Origin: Telmatactis stephensoni | Lineage: Eukaryota; Cnidaria; Anthozoa; Actiniaria; Isophelliidae | Direction: 5' to 3' | DNA: 64,000 bases | Assembly: GCA_029948255.1 (NCBI GenBank) | Contig: JALIZF010001828.1 | Span: 453,501-517,500 of the forward strand | Shown: one piece after another, positions 35,331 through 46,760 of the stretch | Numbering within the stretch: the first letter of the stretch is position 1 | How the letters are laid out: every line of letters starts with the position of its first letter | Notes under the pieces: generated by a model | What the model was told of the DNA's origin: nothing | Seen by the model: only the letters and a program-made list of their open reading frames with translations | Databases searched by the model: none | Translations under genes and position numbers: made by a program

Positions 35331-35789
35331 CAGTCTGTATGTCTCAGTCTGTCTATTACGATAGACCTCTAAAGCCCACTCTAGTAGACCGAAAAGAATG
35401 ATAAAACGATTGTTTTTAAAAGTTGACACTTAAAACACTTTTTACCGGCTCTATTGGTTATAATGGCAAAGTGCTCATGAAGCCGGTCGTTCCTGCTATC
35501 GGTTGTCAAGACCGAAAAGGAGTTTGGGTAGTTTGAAAACTTCAATTCAGTCATAGTCATGTCTTGATTTCAGTAACAGCAAATGACGTTCTTCGCTTTA
35601 GAAGGCCATGGCAAGCTACATTTGAATTTGTGTGGTTTCATAATTTCTTCCCTTTATTTTCATATTAGCCACGTGCTTATTCTGGAGGCTTCTGGGCACA
35701 TGAAAATGTATTACCGATGGTAGGATGGTCAGTGGTTTACGTTTCCAAGCAAGCGCTTTGAGATACAGACTCACCTGGCTGGATTCAAG

Positions 35790-36373
35790 ATGGCGCTGCT
35801 CAATGAAAAAGGTTTTGAGCGCAAACTCCAGCAAATGTCTCTAGCTCAGGATAGTGTGCAAACAGTGTCTTTATGGATTATACATCACAAGAAATATGCT
35901 GGAGATATTGTCAAAGTCTGGACCGAAAATCTAAAGAAATGTAATATCAATCACTAGACTTTCGAATCCTCACATGCTGTGGCAATGTTTAGCATGTTGT
36001 CTCTGATACGATGTTGTATGTTTTAGGTAATCCTGATCGACGCCTTGTGCTGCTGTATTTAGCCAACGACGTACTGCAGAACAGCAGAAAGAAAGGCAAA
36101 GAGTTCTCAACGGCTTTCAGCAAGGTTCTTAAGGATGTCATCCCTTTACTTAGGTAAGATAAGCGTTGATCATTTACACAGTAGACTAGACACTCTATTT
36201 TCGGTGACTTTTATACGTCCTTTGCTAAACAAACCTTTATTGATCGTTACTGTTTCATCTTGTTTTTTTAAGTGAACGAAAAATCAGCGATTCCGTACAG
36301 AGAGTTATGAAGATTTGGCAAGAGAGAAAAGTTTTTGATAAAGAATTTCTCGATAGCCTTCAACGGAAATTCG
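35790..36373 (+). CDS. RPRD2: RPRD2 exons 1-3: CTD-interacting domain
   Basis: Exons 35790-35940, 36027-36153 and 36273-36373 encode the eight-helix CID: FERKLQQMSLAQDSVQTVS, SLWIIHHKKYAGDIVKVW, the LYLANDVLQNS core, and SVQRVMKIWQERKVFDKEFL. Donors are gtaata, gtaaga and gttagt. Phases are 1, 2 and 1, so each intron splits a codon. Confidence 0.92.
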
Positions 36374-39300
36374 GTTAGTGATGTAGTTGTTGTAAATCGA
36401 TTATATTTTTGTTCATACCGTCCTCAATCTTATTCGCCATATCAGCTGGTCTTTTAGAAAGAATTCCTAAATGTTTTCCTTATTTTACAAAATTCTTAAT
36501 GCATGTGCCGTTTAATTTTAGATGCCTCTCAAGGTAAATCAACGAAAATCTCACGACGAAAAGAAGTCCATTCTGACAATGACAGTGGAACTCCAAAACA
36601 CGAGATCAAGCATACCCAGAAAACAGAAAAAAGAACACCGCCTGCAGATTTCAAGGTAAACCTATTTGGAAGAATCCTATCAAGAGAATTTATTTATGCT
36701 AAGTAATTTGAGCTGCTTACAGTAATGTCCCCAGGCTTATTAAAGAATTAGCATAATGAGCCTAACACTTTTGTATTTAAAAGTGATATTCAAGTATTTA
36801 ACCCCTTGACTGCCAGCACGTTTTGTATTCCATGTGCCAGGAGGACTCAGTATCTTCAGTCATGATACATTCGATATGCTAAAGGAAGTTGTACATGTAA
36901 TCCATGTGCCAGCCTTTACGTACATTTTTACTAAATCTCGATGTACTCAGTACATCAATATGGTGTATGAGATGTAAACTTCATGACATACTGAGTACAT
37001 CATATAGGCAGTCAAGGGGTTAACTTTGAAAGGGAGATACTTTGAAAATATAAAAAAATCTTTATTTTGATGAGGGTATAGACGTCATTATTACTGGTGA
37101 CCCGGTAGTTTACATAGTGGCCCTCAATTAAGAATCCCAACTGGCAAGGAGGCAAACCAGTTGGCTATATTACAAGCATAGTTGAGAAACTGAATTTGAA
37201 CTAGGGGTTGCCCGGAATAAATTCAGCCTCAGCTAGTGGCCAGAGCAGGGACTCGAACTCAGGACCACCGGATTGCGAGACTGATGCTCTGTCCATTTGA
37301 CCATGCTATGAGACTGATGCTTTGTCCACTTGACCATGCTATGAGACTGATGCTTTGTCCATTTGACCATGCTATGAGACTGATGCTTTGTCCACTTGAC
37401 TATGCTATGAGACTGATGCTTTGTCCACTTGACCATGCTATGAGACTGATTCTCTGTCCACTTGACCATGCTATGAGACTGATTCTCTGTCCATTTGACC
37501 ATGCTATGAGACTGATGCTTTGTCCACTTGACCATGCTATGAGACTGATGCTTTGTCCACTTGACCATGCTATGAGACTGATGCTTTGTCCACTCGACCA
37601 TGCTATGAGACTGATGCTCTGTCCATTTGACCATGCTATGAGACTGATGCTTTGTCCACTTGACCATGCTATGAGACTGATGCTTTGTCCACTCGACCAT
37701 GCTGGCTACTATATCAAAATAGCTAAACAAAATATCAAAACCTGTGGCATATCAACCCTGCTGATGAATACTTTTGTTGACTTTTTATGATTTCTTGACA
37801 TTAGTAATGATGCAGTAGTTAATTCAGTAAATAATTGTTTTGCATAAAGGGATGAATGGAAATATGTAACACCATATTAAAAAATGATTCTCTCTATAGA
37901 TAATCAGGATGAAATATCAGGATTTCTCCTGTTTCTAAAACTTCAGTACACAGTGAAGATATCATTTTTATCCTTCACATGTGAAGATATCACCATTGCC
38001 ATGACTACCCTTGTATCAACCAATCACAATGGCCTTAAAATTCTTCCCTGATCCTGGATATTTCATTGATATTCATAAAATAAACAGAACATTACATTGT
38101 CACTTGGAGATACGAATTTTGTCTTCTCGTGTTGAATATCTCTCACTCATTCTCTGTGTTCACTCATGAGAGATATTATCAACACTTAGAGATAAAAATT
38201 TGTATCTCTGCATGCCTTTGTAATATCCTCTATAACTTACATTTAATAACATTTCAAGCTTAGGCCCTTGATTGGCGTAAAAAATACTTTTACACATCAC
38301 ATGTAATTCACAACTGTACATGTAGCTATTTTTCCTCCCTTGGCAAAAATCAGCATGTGAGTTGATTGATGTATGCAAAATATCTAACATAGAGGTAGTG
38401 AGTGTGAGTGCCAGTAGAAGAATAGCCACTACCTGGATCTGCTGTAGAAGATTAATTATTCATCTTATTTATTATTTTATTTAGCTCCAAAAGTCAATAT
38501 TTACATTATTGTACTTACAACTAGACATTTCATTGAATTGATCCCAGCACTTAACCAGAAGTTTTATTCTCAATATGATAGATTTATAATTTTACCCACA
38601 ATTATTGTTGTGACAAAGAAATAGAAAAGGTTCTGTGTCAATCATTAGAATGAAATATTTACACCTGTCAGGAATGTTATGTCCTCTGTCATATTTGGTA
38701 CAGTCAGTTTGTATTTAGTATGTCATGTTATGTTGGTATGCTAGTCAACAGGGAGGTAAAAGGGAGTTGGAGATACAACAAAATAAATTATGCTGATTGT
38801 TATGCTTGATGTCAATAACTAAGTGACACCACATTCAAGTCAGTCACATAATCAAAGATCTTGCTGTTCTGAGCTAAACCTTTTAGAAAAAACTCTTGTG
38901 CATGCTAACACTAAACAGTTTTCTTATTTTTGCTAAAATTGAGGCAAGCAAACACTCACATTGGGAATCGATAAATTAGAACACAAAAATGTTCTTCAAC
39001 TACACATAACCTATCGGTAATAGTAATAGTAATCAACATGATTTACATAGAGGGTCACTGTAGCAGTTTACACCATTGAAGTTTGGATGGGACTGATTTT
39101 TGACTACTCAGAACATGAATCAGAAAATGACATTAGATATAATTCATTTAGTTGTATCCCTCTTACCTCCCTGATAAGAGCTGGGCTAGGGAAGGGTTTT
39201 GGGGCCAGCTACACAAAGCTTAACATTAATTTTTATGTAACTGCTAATGTCAGACGATCAACCTAGTTAAACCACTGTTAATAATGACTGACATTAGAAG

Positions 39301-42300
39301 ATAAGTCCAATGTTCAAAGCAACAAGTATCAAGCCAAGACCAAAACTAATGGTATTGAGCTGATAATGTGCTTAACAGTTGTCAACAGAATTGCCTGTGA
39401 TATACTAACAAGCATGTAAAAGTTGTTCACATTTTGTAATAGAAACAAGTCTGATTATATCTGACTGTGTATATTTATCAACATGAATGTAAAACCTGCA
39501 TTCATTTCAATCTTGAATTGGCACCAGTTGTTTTGAACCTCAACTACATTTTTTAAATCCTTTAGGTACATCTACGAAACATTTTGCTCATAATTATTCT
39601 TAAACACTAATTCACACATTATTATTGTTCAACAGCCTTCTCAACTGATTGATGCCCTTAAAGCCATGAGAGACTTACAAGCAGAAGTGACACTTAAAGA
39701 ATCTCAATTGAACTCATTAAGGATTGATGCTTCTGATATGGAGGCTATTAAACAGCTCAAAGGTGTGGTATTATTCCATATTTTATAGTTTTTTTAGGCC
39801 TAAAGCCACATTATTTTATACTTGTAACACAAGTAGACATGCAAGCAACATATACAGACTCAGTGTTGTGTTGATCTCATAAGGGTGAAAATGAACAAGC
39901 ACTACTAATGTGTAGTTTATACTTACTGAGTTGGCATCTACTGCCTCTGCTTACACACATGTTAAGTGTGAACTACAGTGTAGGCTGAACTCCTTAATCA
40001 AGGTTTTATTGTATTCCATGGAATTTGACTTTTATGTTTATGAAAATGTAGTATACTTACAATCCTTTCCATGATTTGTTGGCACTATGTGAAATTCAGA
40101 GTGTCTTGATACATTATGTATTTTGGTGTCTTTTGTTTCTAGCAAACAAGTTGTAGTTCATAATTGTCATTTTTCTGATCTTGTTCCTGGGGAGGTATAG
40201 TTTTTTTCAAGTTAGGATTTTCAAGTTACAATTTTTTCAAGTTATGAGATTTTCGAGTTACACATGTGGCCACAATCATTTTGTGTGGCAACACCCACTT
40301 TGACACTTTTGCATAAAACGACGACAAACATCATCAAAATGAAAGTCGAATTATGTAACTCGAACATGACACAGTGAAACTTTATTTTTGAGTTACGCAC
40401 TAATATTGTAACTCGATTCTAAATGTCAACAAATACTTTCTCGACTTTAAAAATAAACCTTAATAAAAAACAGGGTGGAAAAAGGGGGAGACGTTGACTC
40501 CTTTGGTTCTCCTAGACAATTACAACCTCATGCATTTTGCATTCATCACAAAATCACAGTCAACATTTGATTTTATTTCATTTTAAAACAATCAGATTTT
40601 ATAAGTAATCATGATTGAACTAAAAGAAAGTAAATAATTACCATTTGCAGTAATTTCAGGTAAAAAAGTTGTGTTTTGAATTTATTTTCTTGCCTGTTTT
40701 CATTTTGCTGCACAATTTACTTAGTGAGTAATTTATTTTCTTTCAAAAAAGCTTTTCCCAACATCTTTAGTGAATTTGCTGGAAAAGCACCCACGAAAGT
40801 CTTCCAAGATGAGATTAGCTGTTCCCTCACTGGCTGATATAAAAACCTTTTATTAAACTTGACTATTTACTTAAAAAACAAAAACATCTTATGGCATGAT
40901 TACAAATGATGCACCATTTTGCCGAAAGAATAACTTGAAACAGTTTTTGTCAACTTTTAGAATCAAGTTAAAGAACTAGCGTGTAACTAACTAAAATAAA
41001 GTTTCATTATTTTGTGTTCGAGTTACATAACTCAACTTTCATTTCAACAATGTTTGTCATCATGTTACGGTATATAAAAATATCAATGTGGGTGTTGCCT
41101 TAGCAATGGGTGTGGCCTCACGTGCAACTCAAAAATCTTGTAACTTGAAAATTGTAACTCTAAACTCGTAACTCGAATTTTTCCTTTCTTTGTTCCTGGC
41201 TGATTTTAATTTTTGTCTTAGTAGATCGATCGACTGGAGCTAAATTCACAGCTGAATATGAAGCTGCTACAGAGAAACTTGAAAGTTTTTGTGAAACTTT
41301 AAAATCTGAAAAAGAGGAGATATTGAAACTTATACAGTGTTTAGAGGATGGGAAGTCATTTTATGATGCTGCCTTTGGGGAAGTCAAAGTTATAGTCCAT
41401 GTAAGTATTGAATTCAGTAAATTGAAAAAATGTAATGAAAACAAGGAAAAATGATACTCCCATTGCATTTTACATATAACTTTTGGCAAAAAGATTCAGT
41501 CTAAAGTTTGTTCTAAACTTCTGGACCCAGTTGTACGAAGGTTGGATAAAGTTATCCACTGGATAAGAGTTATCCACTGTATAGATTTTGTATAGATTTT
41601 ATCCGCTGGATAAGGATTTATCCCCTGGATAGGGCTATTCACCCTTCGAAGTTTAAATTGTACAGTCTTTAACTTAGTTGGCAAACTTCAAACTTTTTGT
41701 ACAAATTCAGAAATTTGTTAGATGTTATTGAGGTTTGCAATTAGGATGAGTTGTATCACAATACAAGGCAGTGCTCTGGATGATCACAGTGTCAGTAAAC
41801 ATCTGTTTACCAGCACTGTGGTCATCCAGATGGAGTCTTAAATGGCTAGCTAGAATCAAGAAACTCAATTCTACTTCTGAATTGCCCTATCGCATAATGA
41901 CGTCACAGTATGTTTACATTGGGGATAGATGCTCAGAAACAGTGGAAATTGGGACCTATTAATATTCCTTTTCGAAGTAGAACTTCAATGTATCGAGTTT
42001 TGATATATATCATGTATCAGTGATTGCTCATCTGCATTTTATTTGATATGCAATCACTCTGATCCCCTCTGGCGACCATAATCCTTAGCGTCAAAACAAT
42101 AAAATGTTTTGGTGTGACGTCATTATGCGATAGGGCAATTTGCATGGGAAGTAAGTTTAAAGAATGACGGTCATGATGCCCCAACCATGATGCCCATGAT
42201 GAAGTTCACCATATTTGTTAATTGAAATTAAATGAATTTGAACTGGGGGAGGGGGGACACATACCCGTATAGAATATTATAGGGAAGTACCCCCCCTCCC

Positions 42301-45300
42301 AGTGTTTCAAATGCATGCAAAACTCTTGTTCCACCTGTCATGATTTAGCATGGTTCTAGCTATAGAAATAAAAAACAATAATTACTAGGTGATTGGTAGA
42401 ATGGCAAATTCTGAATAACAAAAGACAAATGGAAACACATTTAAACACGTTCTTAAATGCATTTTGTTGCTTTGAAATACACTGTAAATTGATTGCTTTT
42501 TGAATAAAATTACATTTCACATTCAGCTTTTAAACTGTTAGCTAATTACAGTCATTCAGAGTTCCCCACAAAAATCAGTATGACCCATGACACCCATTCA
42601 TTGTCTCCACTAAAAATATGAATTGACCAATTCAGTTTATGCTGGCACCCAGTTATTACAGACACTGTGTGCATCTCATCCCCATATGGTGTCAATTTTA
42701 ACCAGGTTCCACTGTATTGGTATGGTCAACTATTTCACATTTGCATACATGTAAGTGCAGCAGAACCTCATAATATGAACACCTCTAAAATAAAGTCATT
42801 ACTCTATAAAATTGCTTTGGGTTTGAAAATTTTCAAACCAGTTTGATAAATTTTTGTTTTCTTTGTTTTCTATCGGCCCAGATCATGGCAATGAATATAA
42901 CACCATGGCTGTGAAAAATTAAACCAGATGATGATGTTTTACATTGCAACAAAAAACAAAGATAGAATAGGTTCAAACCACAACATATAGTCATGTACAT
43001 TGTACAGTAGTTAGCGACAGTAGCAAGGCATTAATCTTTACAAATGTACCTAATAGTCAGCAGCTATAAGTACTCAGTGGTAATTTCGCAGTGTTCTAAA
43101 GCCAGTTGCTAGATTGCTATTAGGCAATTCTAAATGTTATAGTCTGCAATTTACAGTTTTGAAGCTTGGGTCAAATTCCAATACCCTTCAAAATGCTGTT
43201 TTATCATTTATATACCTGCATACCTTCGACTTGATCACATTGGGCTGTGCCCTTCCTAATTCAGCACTTGGCTGCAAGGAAGGATGATAAGCTACCCCAA
43301 AGTTATTTATTTATTATTATCAGAGTTTTTACCTTTCTCTGTTAATTTTGTTTTTCAGGCCTATAAGACATTTGGCAATCGCCTCAACAACCTCAAGAAA
43401 AAGGTAGACCACAAAGTTGCAAAAATCATCAATGCAGAAGCTGAAAAGAAGAAAATGGGACCTATCCATACACCCCAAGCATCATTTCTGACTTCTGGTT
43501 TGCCTGACTTGTCTAGTGATACCCCATCATCGACTCCACCACAGAAAACGGACGAGACTGAAGAAGCTGGGAAAGCTGTAGATCCGACTGTTGACAACAC
43601 AGAAGTTGCTGATATGGACATTGAAGACGATGATGGCAGTGAGAATGGTGAGAGTAGTGACAGTCCATCAGATTCAAACTCGACTCCATCTTCTGATGTT
43701 AAGTCATCAGAAACTGTCACGTCAAATACTAGTATCAGACCGACTGTCACTACAACTACAGTTGCAGAGCCTACACCTACCACAGCAAGCCCATCGTCGT
43801 CTCAAACCTCTAGTACCACCACGTCATTGGCGTTTACAGGGACAACGTCTTCCATCCCAGTACAAATGGCAGTTCCTCCACAAATGATGATGCAACAACC
43901 TCCAATGCAATTCATTCCTGGACAACCAGGTATGCCAATGATGCCAGTTGGAATGCATAGCACTGGGCAGTTTATTGGCATGCCATCCCAATACCATCAG
44001 CCTATGGTACCTTATGGAATAGGTATGCATGGAATGGGGTCTTTTCCAGGAAGCGTACAACCTCAAATGACTGGTCTTCTTCCTGGTCAAGGACCATTCC
44101 AGAGCATGGTACCAAATTTACCACACCAAATTCCTGGAAATACTTCTGTGACACAAATGGTTGTTGGTACGTCCTCGATGACTCCTGATCTAAATCAAAA
44201 TCCTCTACCAATGTCTGCACAGTCCATTCATCAGAGTTCAAGTATGGTACCTCTCCAAACTCAACAAGTTTCAACTGTCAGCACTCCCTCTCCAACTACT
44301 CCTACACAGTCTGTCAACAGGCCTTTGCCATCAGCAAGCATTGAAAGCCCTGCAAGAGATAGCTTAGGATCGCCTAGTTCTGAAATGTCGGCACCTTCGC
44401 CAGTTGGATCTCCTGAATTAGCGCTTGGTGGGGATGAAACACCGGAAACTGCTTCGCCCAAAGGAGTGGCTGATGTTAAGATTATAGGATTTCCTTCTAT
44501 GTCAGGGGAAACTGATGAAAATCCAGGAAAAGAGGTGGAACAACGGGAAACATCAGAAGAAGCTAGTGCAACGTCAACTGGCTCAGCTTCACCCAATCAT
44601 TCTAGCGAACTGTCTAAGCCTGTAAGTGCTGTGAACATTCTTGCTCAGTTAATTAGCCGAGGACGTCAGCTGAAAGAAAAGAGTTCAGACGTTGAGAACA
44701 CTTCGGGAACATCCACGCCTCAAGAAGAACAACCTCAACAACCTCAACAAGAAAAGCCATTATTTTCTCTTATAGATTCATTGTTTCCAAAGTTAACTGA
44801 CTCACTGAAAACGATAAGAGAGCGAGAGAAGGATAACGAAACGTCAACATCAACATCCGAAGAAGGGTCTCCTAAACAAAAGATAGAAATAAACGCCATG
44901 GCTGACGATGACGACGATTCTGAAAATGAAGGACGTGCAGAGATTTCTTCTGAGCAACCAGGAAGGGAACCTCCTTTACATAGAATCCAAGGTGTACCTT
45001 CCTTCCACCCTTCAGGGTTTCCACAGGGGGGTCCAAGAGGACCGTTTGTTGGCCATCCCCCAGATGGGCCAGTTAGACAGCCTTGGAATGATGGTCATTT
45101 TCCAAGTCATGTAAGACCACCATATGGAGATTACCAGGAAAGTCCTCATATTCCTCCAACATCCCCAGCAAAAGGCCCTGGTCACAGCCCACGTTTTCCT
45201 GCCCCACAAAGGAATTTTGTAGGACCTCAAGGCACTTTTTTCGGTCCTCCAGAAGCAGTTGAAGCCGGTGAAGGACCAAGAGAGGAATTTAGAGGAGTAC

Positions 45301-46112
45301 CTCAAAGAAGCCCTCATCAGCTGCATTCACCAAGAGCTCAGTTTCACAGACCACCCATTGGTGACCGCGAGCCAGATTTACAAGACGTCCCTCCTAGCGA
45401 TGGGCCTCCAAGAGGGGCAAAGTCCCCCAGAGGAGCTTTTATCGGCGGTCATCATAATCGAGGGCCACCTGGACTCCAAGAAAGAGGACCACGTTTCCGT
45501 TTTGATAGTCCTCCACATCCTCGCCCTGGTGGCCCACCTGGCCCATCAGAAATGTACAGAATGCCTCTAAGAGGATCGCCCCAACGTTCTTTTTCAGATG
45601 GTCCCCCGAAGCCAAGATGGCTTTGCCCTGAAGGACCTCGTGGGACTCTTCCCCCTCACGACGATTCTCGTGTATTTCATCGCTCTTTTAGTGATGGAGA
45701 CGTAAGTGAAGTTCCTGGGGAGCCTCCTGTGAAGAGACCGATGCTCGAGGAAGGACCGCCCCGTCCCTACCCAGACCAAGGAAGACCACCACGGCCAGGG
45801 TTTCCACACGACGTCAGAGTACCATCTTCTCCGGGATTTGAGAGAAACCGAGAAATGTGGAGAGAAAGAGAACAGTGGGAGCACGGAGATCCCCACCCAG
45901 TTCCTGATAGGATAAGACCCGAATTTCACGACAGAGAAGGATTTATAGATCACGGTAATCGTCCATTTCCGCCTGAAAGACCACCTTTTCATCCCCCTCG
46001 ACGTAGTTCTTTTAAAGGATTCGACCATAGAGAACATTTTATAGATCAACGACCAAGACCACCGCCACCACGACTACCGTTCCCAGGGGCACCACAGAGA
46101 CCTTTTTATTGA
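35790..46112 (+). CDS. RPRD2: RPRD2 homologue (regulation of nuclear pre-mRNA domain protein 2)
   Basis: Seven coding exons: 35790-35940, 36027-36153, 36273-36373, 36522-36655, 39636-39762, 41222-41400 and 43359-46112. They join in frame into 1190 residues. Residues 1-130 form a CID, which in this family binds the phosphorylated C-terminal repeat of RNA polymerase II; LLYLANDVLQNSRKKGKEF is its signature helix. Residues 172-320 form the RPRD coiled coil. AYKTFGNRLNNLKKKVD is close to the human RPRD2 sequence at the same position. The long Ser/Thr-, Met/Gln- and Pro/Arg-rich tail separates it from the short RPRD1A/B (about 310 residues). ATG at 35790 is preceded by upstream stops and fits the family start. 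Expected location: nucleus. It is a transcription-termination and CTD-phosphatase scaffold by homology. Confidence 0.93.
36522..41400 (+). CDS. RPRD2: RPRD2 exons 4-6: basic linker and coiled coil
   Basis: Exon 36522-36655 encodes a Lys-rich linker (KISRRKEVHSDNDSGTPK). Exons 39636-39762 and 41222-41400 encode the RPRD coiled coil (MRDLQAEVTLKESQLNSLRI and KFTAEYEAATEKLESFCETL). Exon 5 ends in phase 1 with a weak gtgtgg donor. Intron 5 (39763-41221) contains a foldback element of about 1 kb that ends some 30 bp before exon 6. Confidence 0.9.
36789..37022. mobile_element. Foldback MITE in RPRD2 intron 4
   Basis: Ends ttaaccccttgactgcca and aggcagtcaaggggttaa, with several inverted gtactcagtacat pairs inside. 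Confidence 0.75.
37128..37310 (-). mobile_element. tRNA-derived SINE that seeds a minisatellite
   Basis: Same family as 25310-25460. The inverted B box (ggactcgaactcaggacc) and A box (tgtccatttgaccatgct) are present. The A-box end runs directly into a 33-bp tandem array. Confidence 0.7.
37285..37704. repeat. 33-bp minisatellite, about 12-13 units
   Basis: Units read catgctatgagactgatg followed by ctttgtccacttgac, with point variants. Each unit equals the D-arm to anticodon-arm part of the adjacent SINE. As 33 is a multiple of three, both strands are open for 165-184 codons, but these are not genes. The array is in RPRD2 intron 4. Confidence 0.95.
37800..39600. other. Remainder of RPRD2 intron 4
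   Basis: AT-rich sequence with small palindromes (tcacatgtga near 37977; tgttgaatatctctcac / gagagatattatcaaca at 38130-38180). No exon or RNA gene was recognised. Confidence 0.5.
40196..41190. mobile_element. 1-kb foldback element in RPRD2 intron 5
   Basis: The left arm tttttcaagttatgagattt ... gtggccacaa ... ggcaacacccacttt ... tatgtaactcgaac pairs with the right arm gttcgagttacataactc ... tgggtgttgcc ... tgtggcctcac ... ttgtaacttgaaaatt. The arms are about 190 bp at about 80 percent by eye. It ends about 30 bp before exon 6. Confidence 0.75.
41879..42143. mobile_element. Foldback MITE in RPRD2 intron 6
   Basis: Ends gaattgccctatcgcataat and ttatgcgatagggcaatttg, each with tgacgtca just inside. 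Confidence 0.8.
43359..46112 (+). CDS. RPRD2: RPRD2 exon 7: end of coiled coil and 900-residue low-complexity tail
   Basis: Acceptor tttttcag at 43351-43358, open for 917 codons, stop TGA at 46110-46112. It begins with AYKTFGNRLNNLKKKVD, then an acidic patch (VADMDIEDDDGS, like the human acidic patch). Next come a Ser/Thr-rich stretch, a Met/Gln/Pro-rich block around 43870-44110, a helix NILAQLISRGRQLKEK, an LFSLIDSLFPKLTDSL helix, and a long Pro/Arg/Gly-rich tail. The tail repeats a QRSFSDG / HRSFSDG motif. Such tails are disordered. Overlapping frames of 60-150 codons inside this exon are shadows. Confidence 0.92.
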   Translation, partial: AYKTFGNRLNNLKKKVDHKVAKIINAEAEKKKMGPIHTPQASFLTSGLPDLSSDTPSSTPPQKTDETEEAGKAVDPTVDNTEVADMDIEDDDGSENGESSDSPSDSNSTPSSDVKSSETVTSNTSIRPTVTTTTVAEPTPTTASPSSSQTSSTTTSLAFTGTTSSIPVQMAVPPQMMMQQPPMQFIPGQPGMPMMPVGMHSTGQFIGMPSQYHQPMVPYGIGMHGMGSFPGSVQPQMTGLLPGQGPFQSMVPNLPHQIPGNTSVTQMVVGTSSMTPDLNQNPLPMSAQSIHQSSSMVPLQTQQVSTVSTPSPTTPTQSVNRPLPSASIESPARDSLGSPSSEMSAPSPVGSPELALGGDETPETASPKGVADVKIIGFPSMSGETDENPGKEVEQRETSEEASATSTGSASPNHSSELSKPVSAVNILAQLISRGRQLKEKSSDVENTSGTSTPQEEQPQQPQQEKPLFSLIDSLFPKLTDSLKTIREREKDNETSTSTSEEGSPKQKIEINAMADDDDDSENEGRAEISSEQPGREPPLHRIQGVPSFHPSGFPQGGPRGPFVGHPPDGPVRQPWNDGHFPSHVRPPYGDYQESPHIPPTSPAKGPGHSPRFPAPQRNFVGPQGTFFGPPEAVEAGEGPREEFRGVPQRSPHQLHSPRAQFHRPPIGDREPDLQDVPPSDGPPRGAKSPRGAFIGGHHNRGPPGLQERGPRFRFDSPPHPRPGGPPGPSEMYRMPLRGSPQRSFSDGPPKPRWLCPEGPRGTLPPHDDSRVFHRSFSDGDVSEVPGEPPVKRPMLEEGPPRPYPDQGRPPRPGFPHDVRVPSSPGFERNREMWREREQWEHGDPHPVPDRIRPEFHDREGFIDHGNRPFPPERPPFHPPRRSSFKGFDHREHFIDQRPRPPPPRLPFPGAPQRPFY

Positions 46113-46427
46113 ATCAGACATACAATAGGCCATTTTGGCGTTTTAGAAGTACCGCTGTAATCATTGACCGAAGATTCATTTGCTTAGGGCTAGCCTCGTT
46201 TAGGAGTAGAATATTGAATGAACTACTTTACCAGTCAACTCGCAAACGAGACTAACCCTGTACAAAAGGAATAGAGTATACTCTCTTGGCAATATCTATG
46301 GGCTTTTAAGTTATGATGTCATAAACTAAAATAAGATTAAGACTACTGCCCATTCGCAACAGTCAGAAGTCTTTAAATGGTCTTTAAATGGACTATTTCT
46401 AGCCGTAATGGTAACTGCAACCCTCAC

Positions 46428-46760
46428 GGCTCCGTGGAAAACGAGCCTAGAATGAGCTTTTATCATGTAATTCCAAAAGTCACAGTACAGAAATATAATT
46501 ACCATAGCTGGAAAGAGCACGTCAAAATTAGTAAAACTGTGAAGTTTGAATGAAGTATCTTTCAAACTCACGAAGATATGAATTTTCCGAAATCGAAATT
46601 TTGTATGAAAAGAGATGCCTACCAGCAAAGGTTTTCTTACAAATTCACACTTTTCAAAAATTCATATTCTCGCGAGTTTTGGATTTAATTCCTTCAAACT
46701 TCATTGTTTTGCTAATTTTAACATGCTCTTTCCAGCTATGGTAATCCTTTTTCTGTTTCA
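46428..46760. repeat. Dispersed repeat, also at 32640-32880
   Basis: Both copies share catgtaattccaaaagt, accatagctggaaagagca and agtaaaactgtgaag in order. The type of element is unknown. Confidence 0.65.

Larger units (their letters stand above)
30559..35789. other. Intergenic region between divergent genes
   Basis: Separates the start of the minus-strand ankyrin gene from the start of RPRD2. It holds (CAAG)n/(AAAT)n at 30945-31050, several foldback elements, a (CTGT)n tract at 35289-35330 and one weak coding relic. No tRNA, rRNA or clear exon was seen. Promoters of both genes must lie here, but no core element could be pinned down. Confidence 0.6.

Noticed and set aside
37233..37790. CRISPR-like spacing of 33-bp repeats
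   Set aside because: No unique spacers; it is a head-to-tail minisatellite in a eukaryotic intron.
43361..46049. Many 68-151 codon frames overlapping the RPRD2 last exon
   Set aside because: Shadows of a GC-balanced, low-complexity coding exon.
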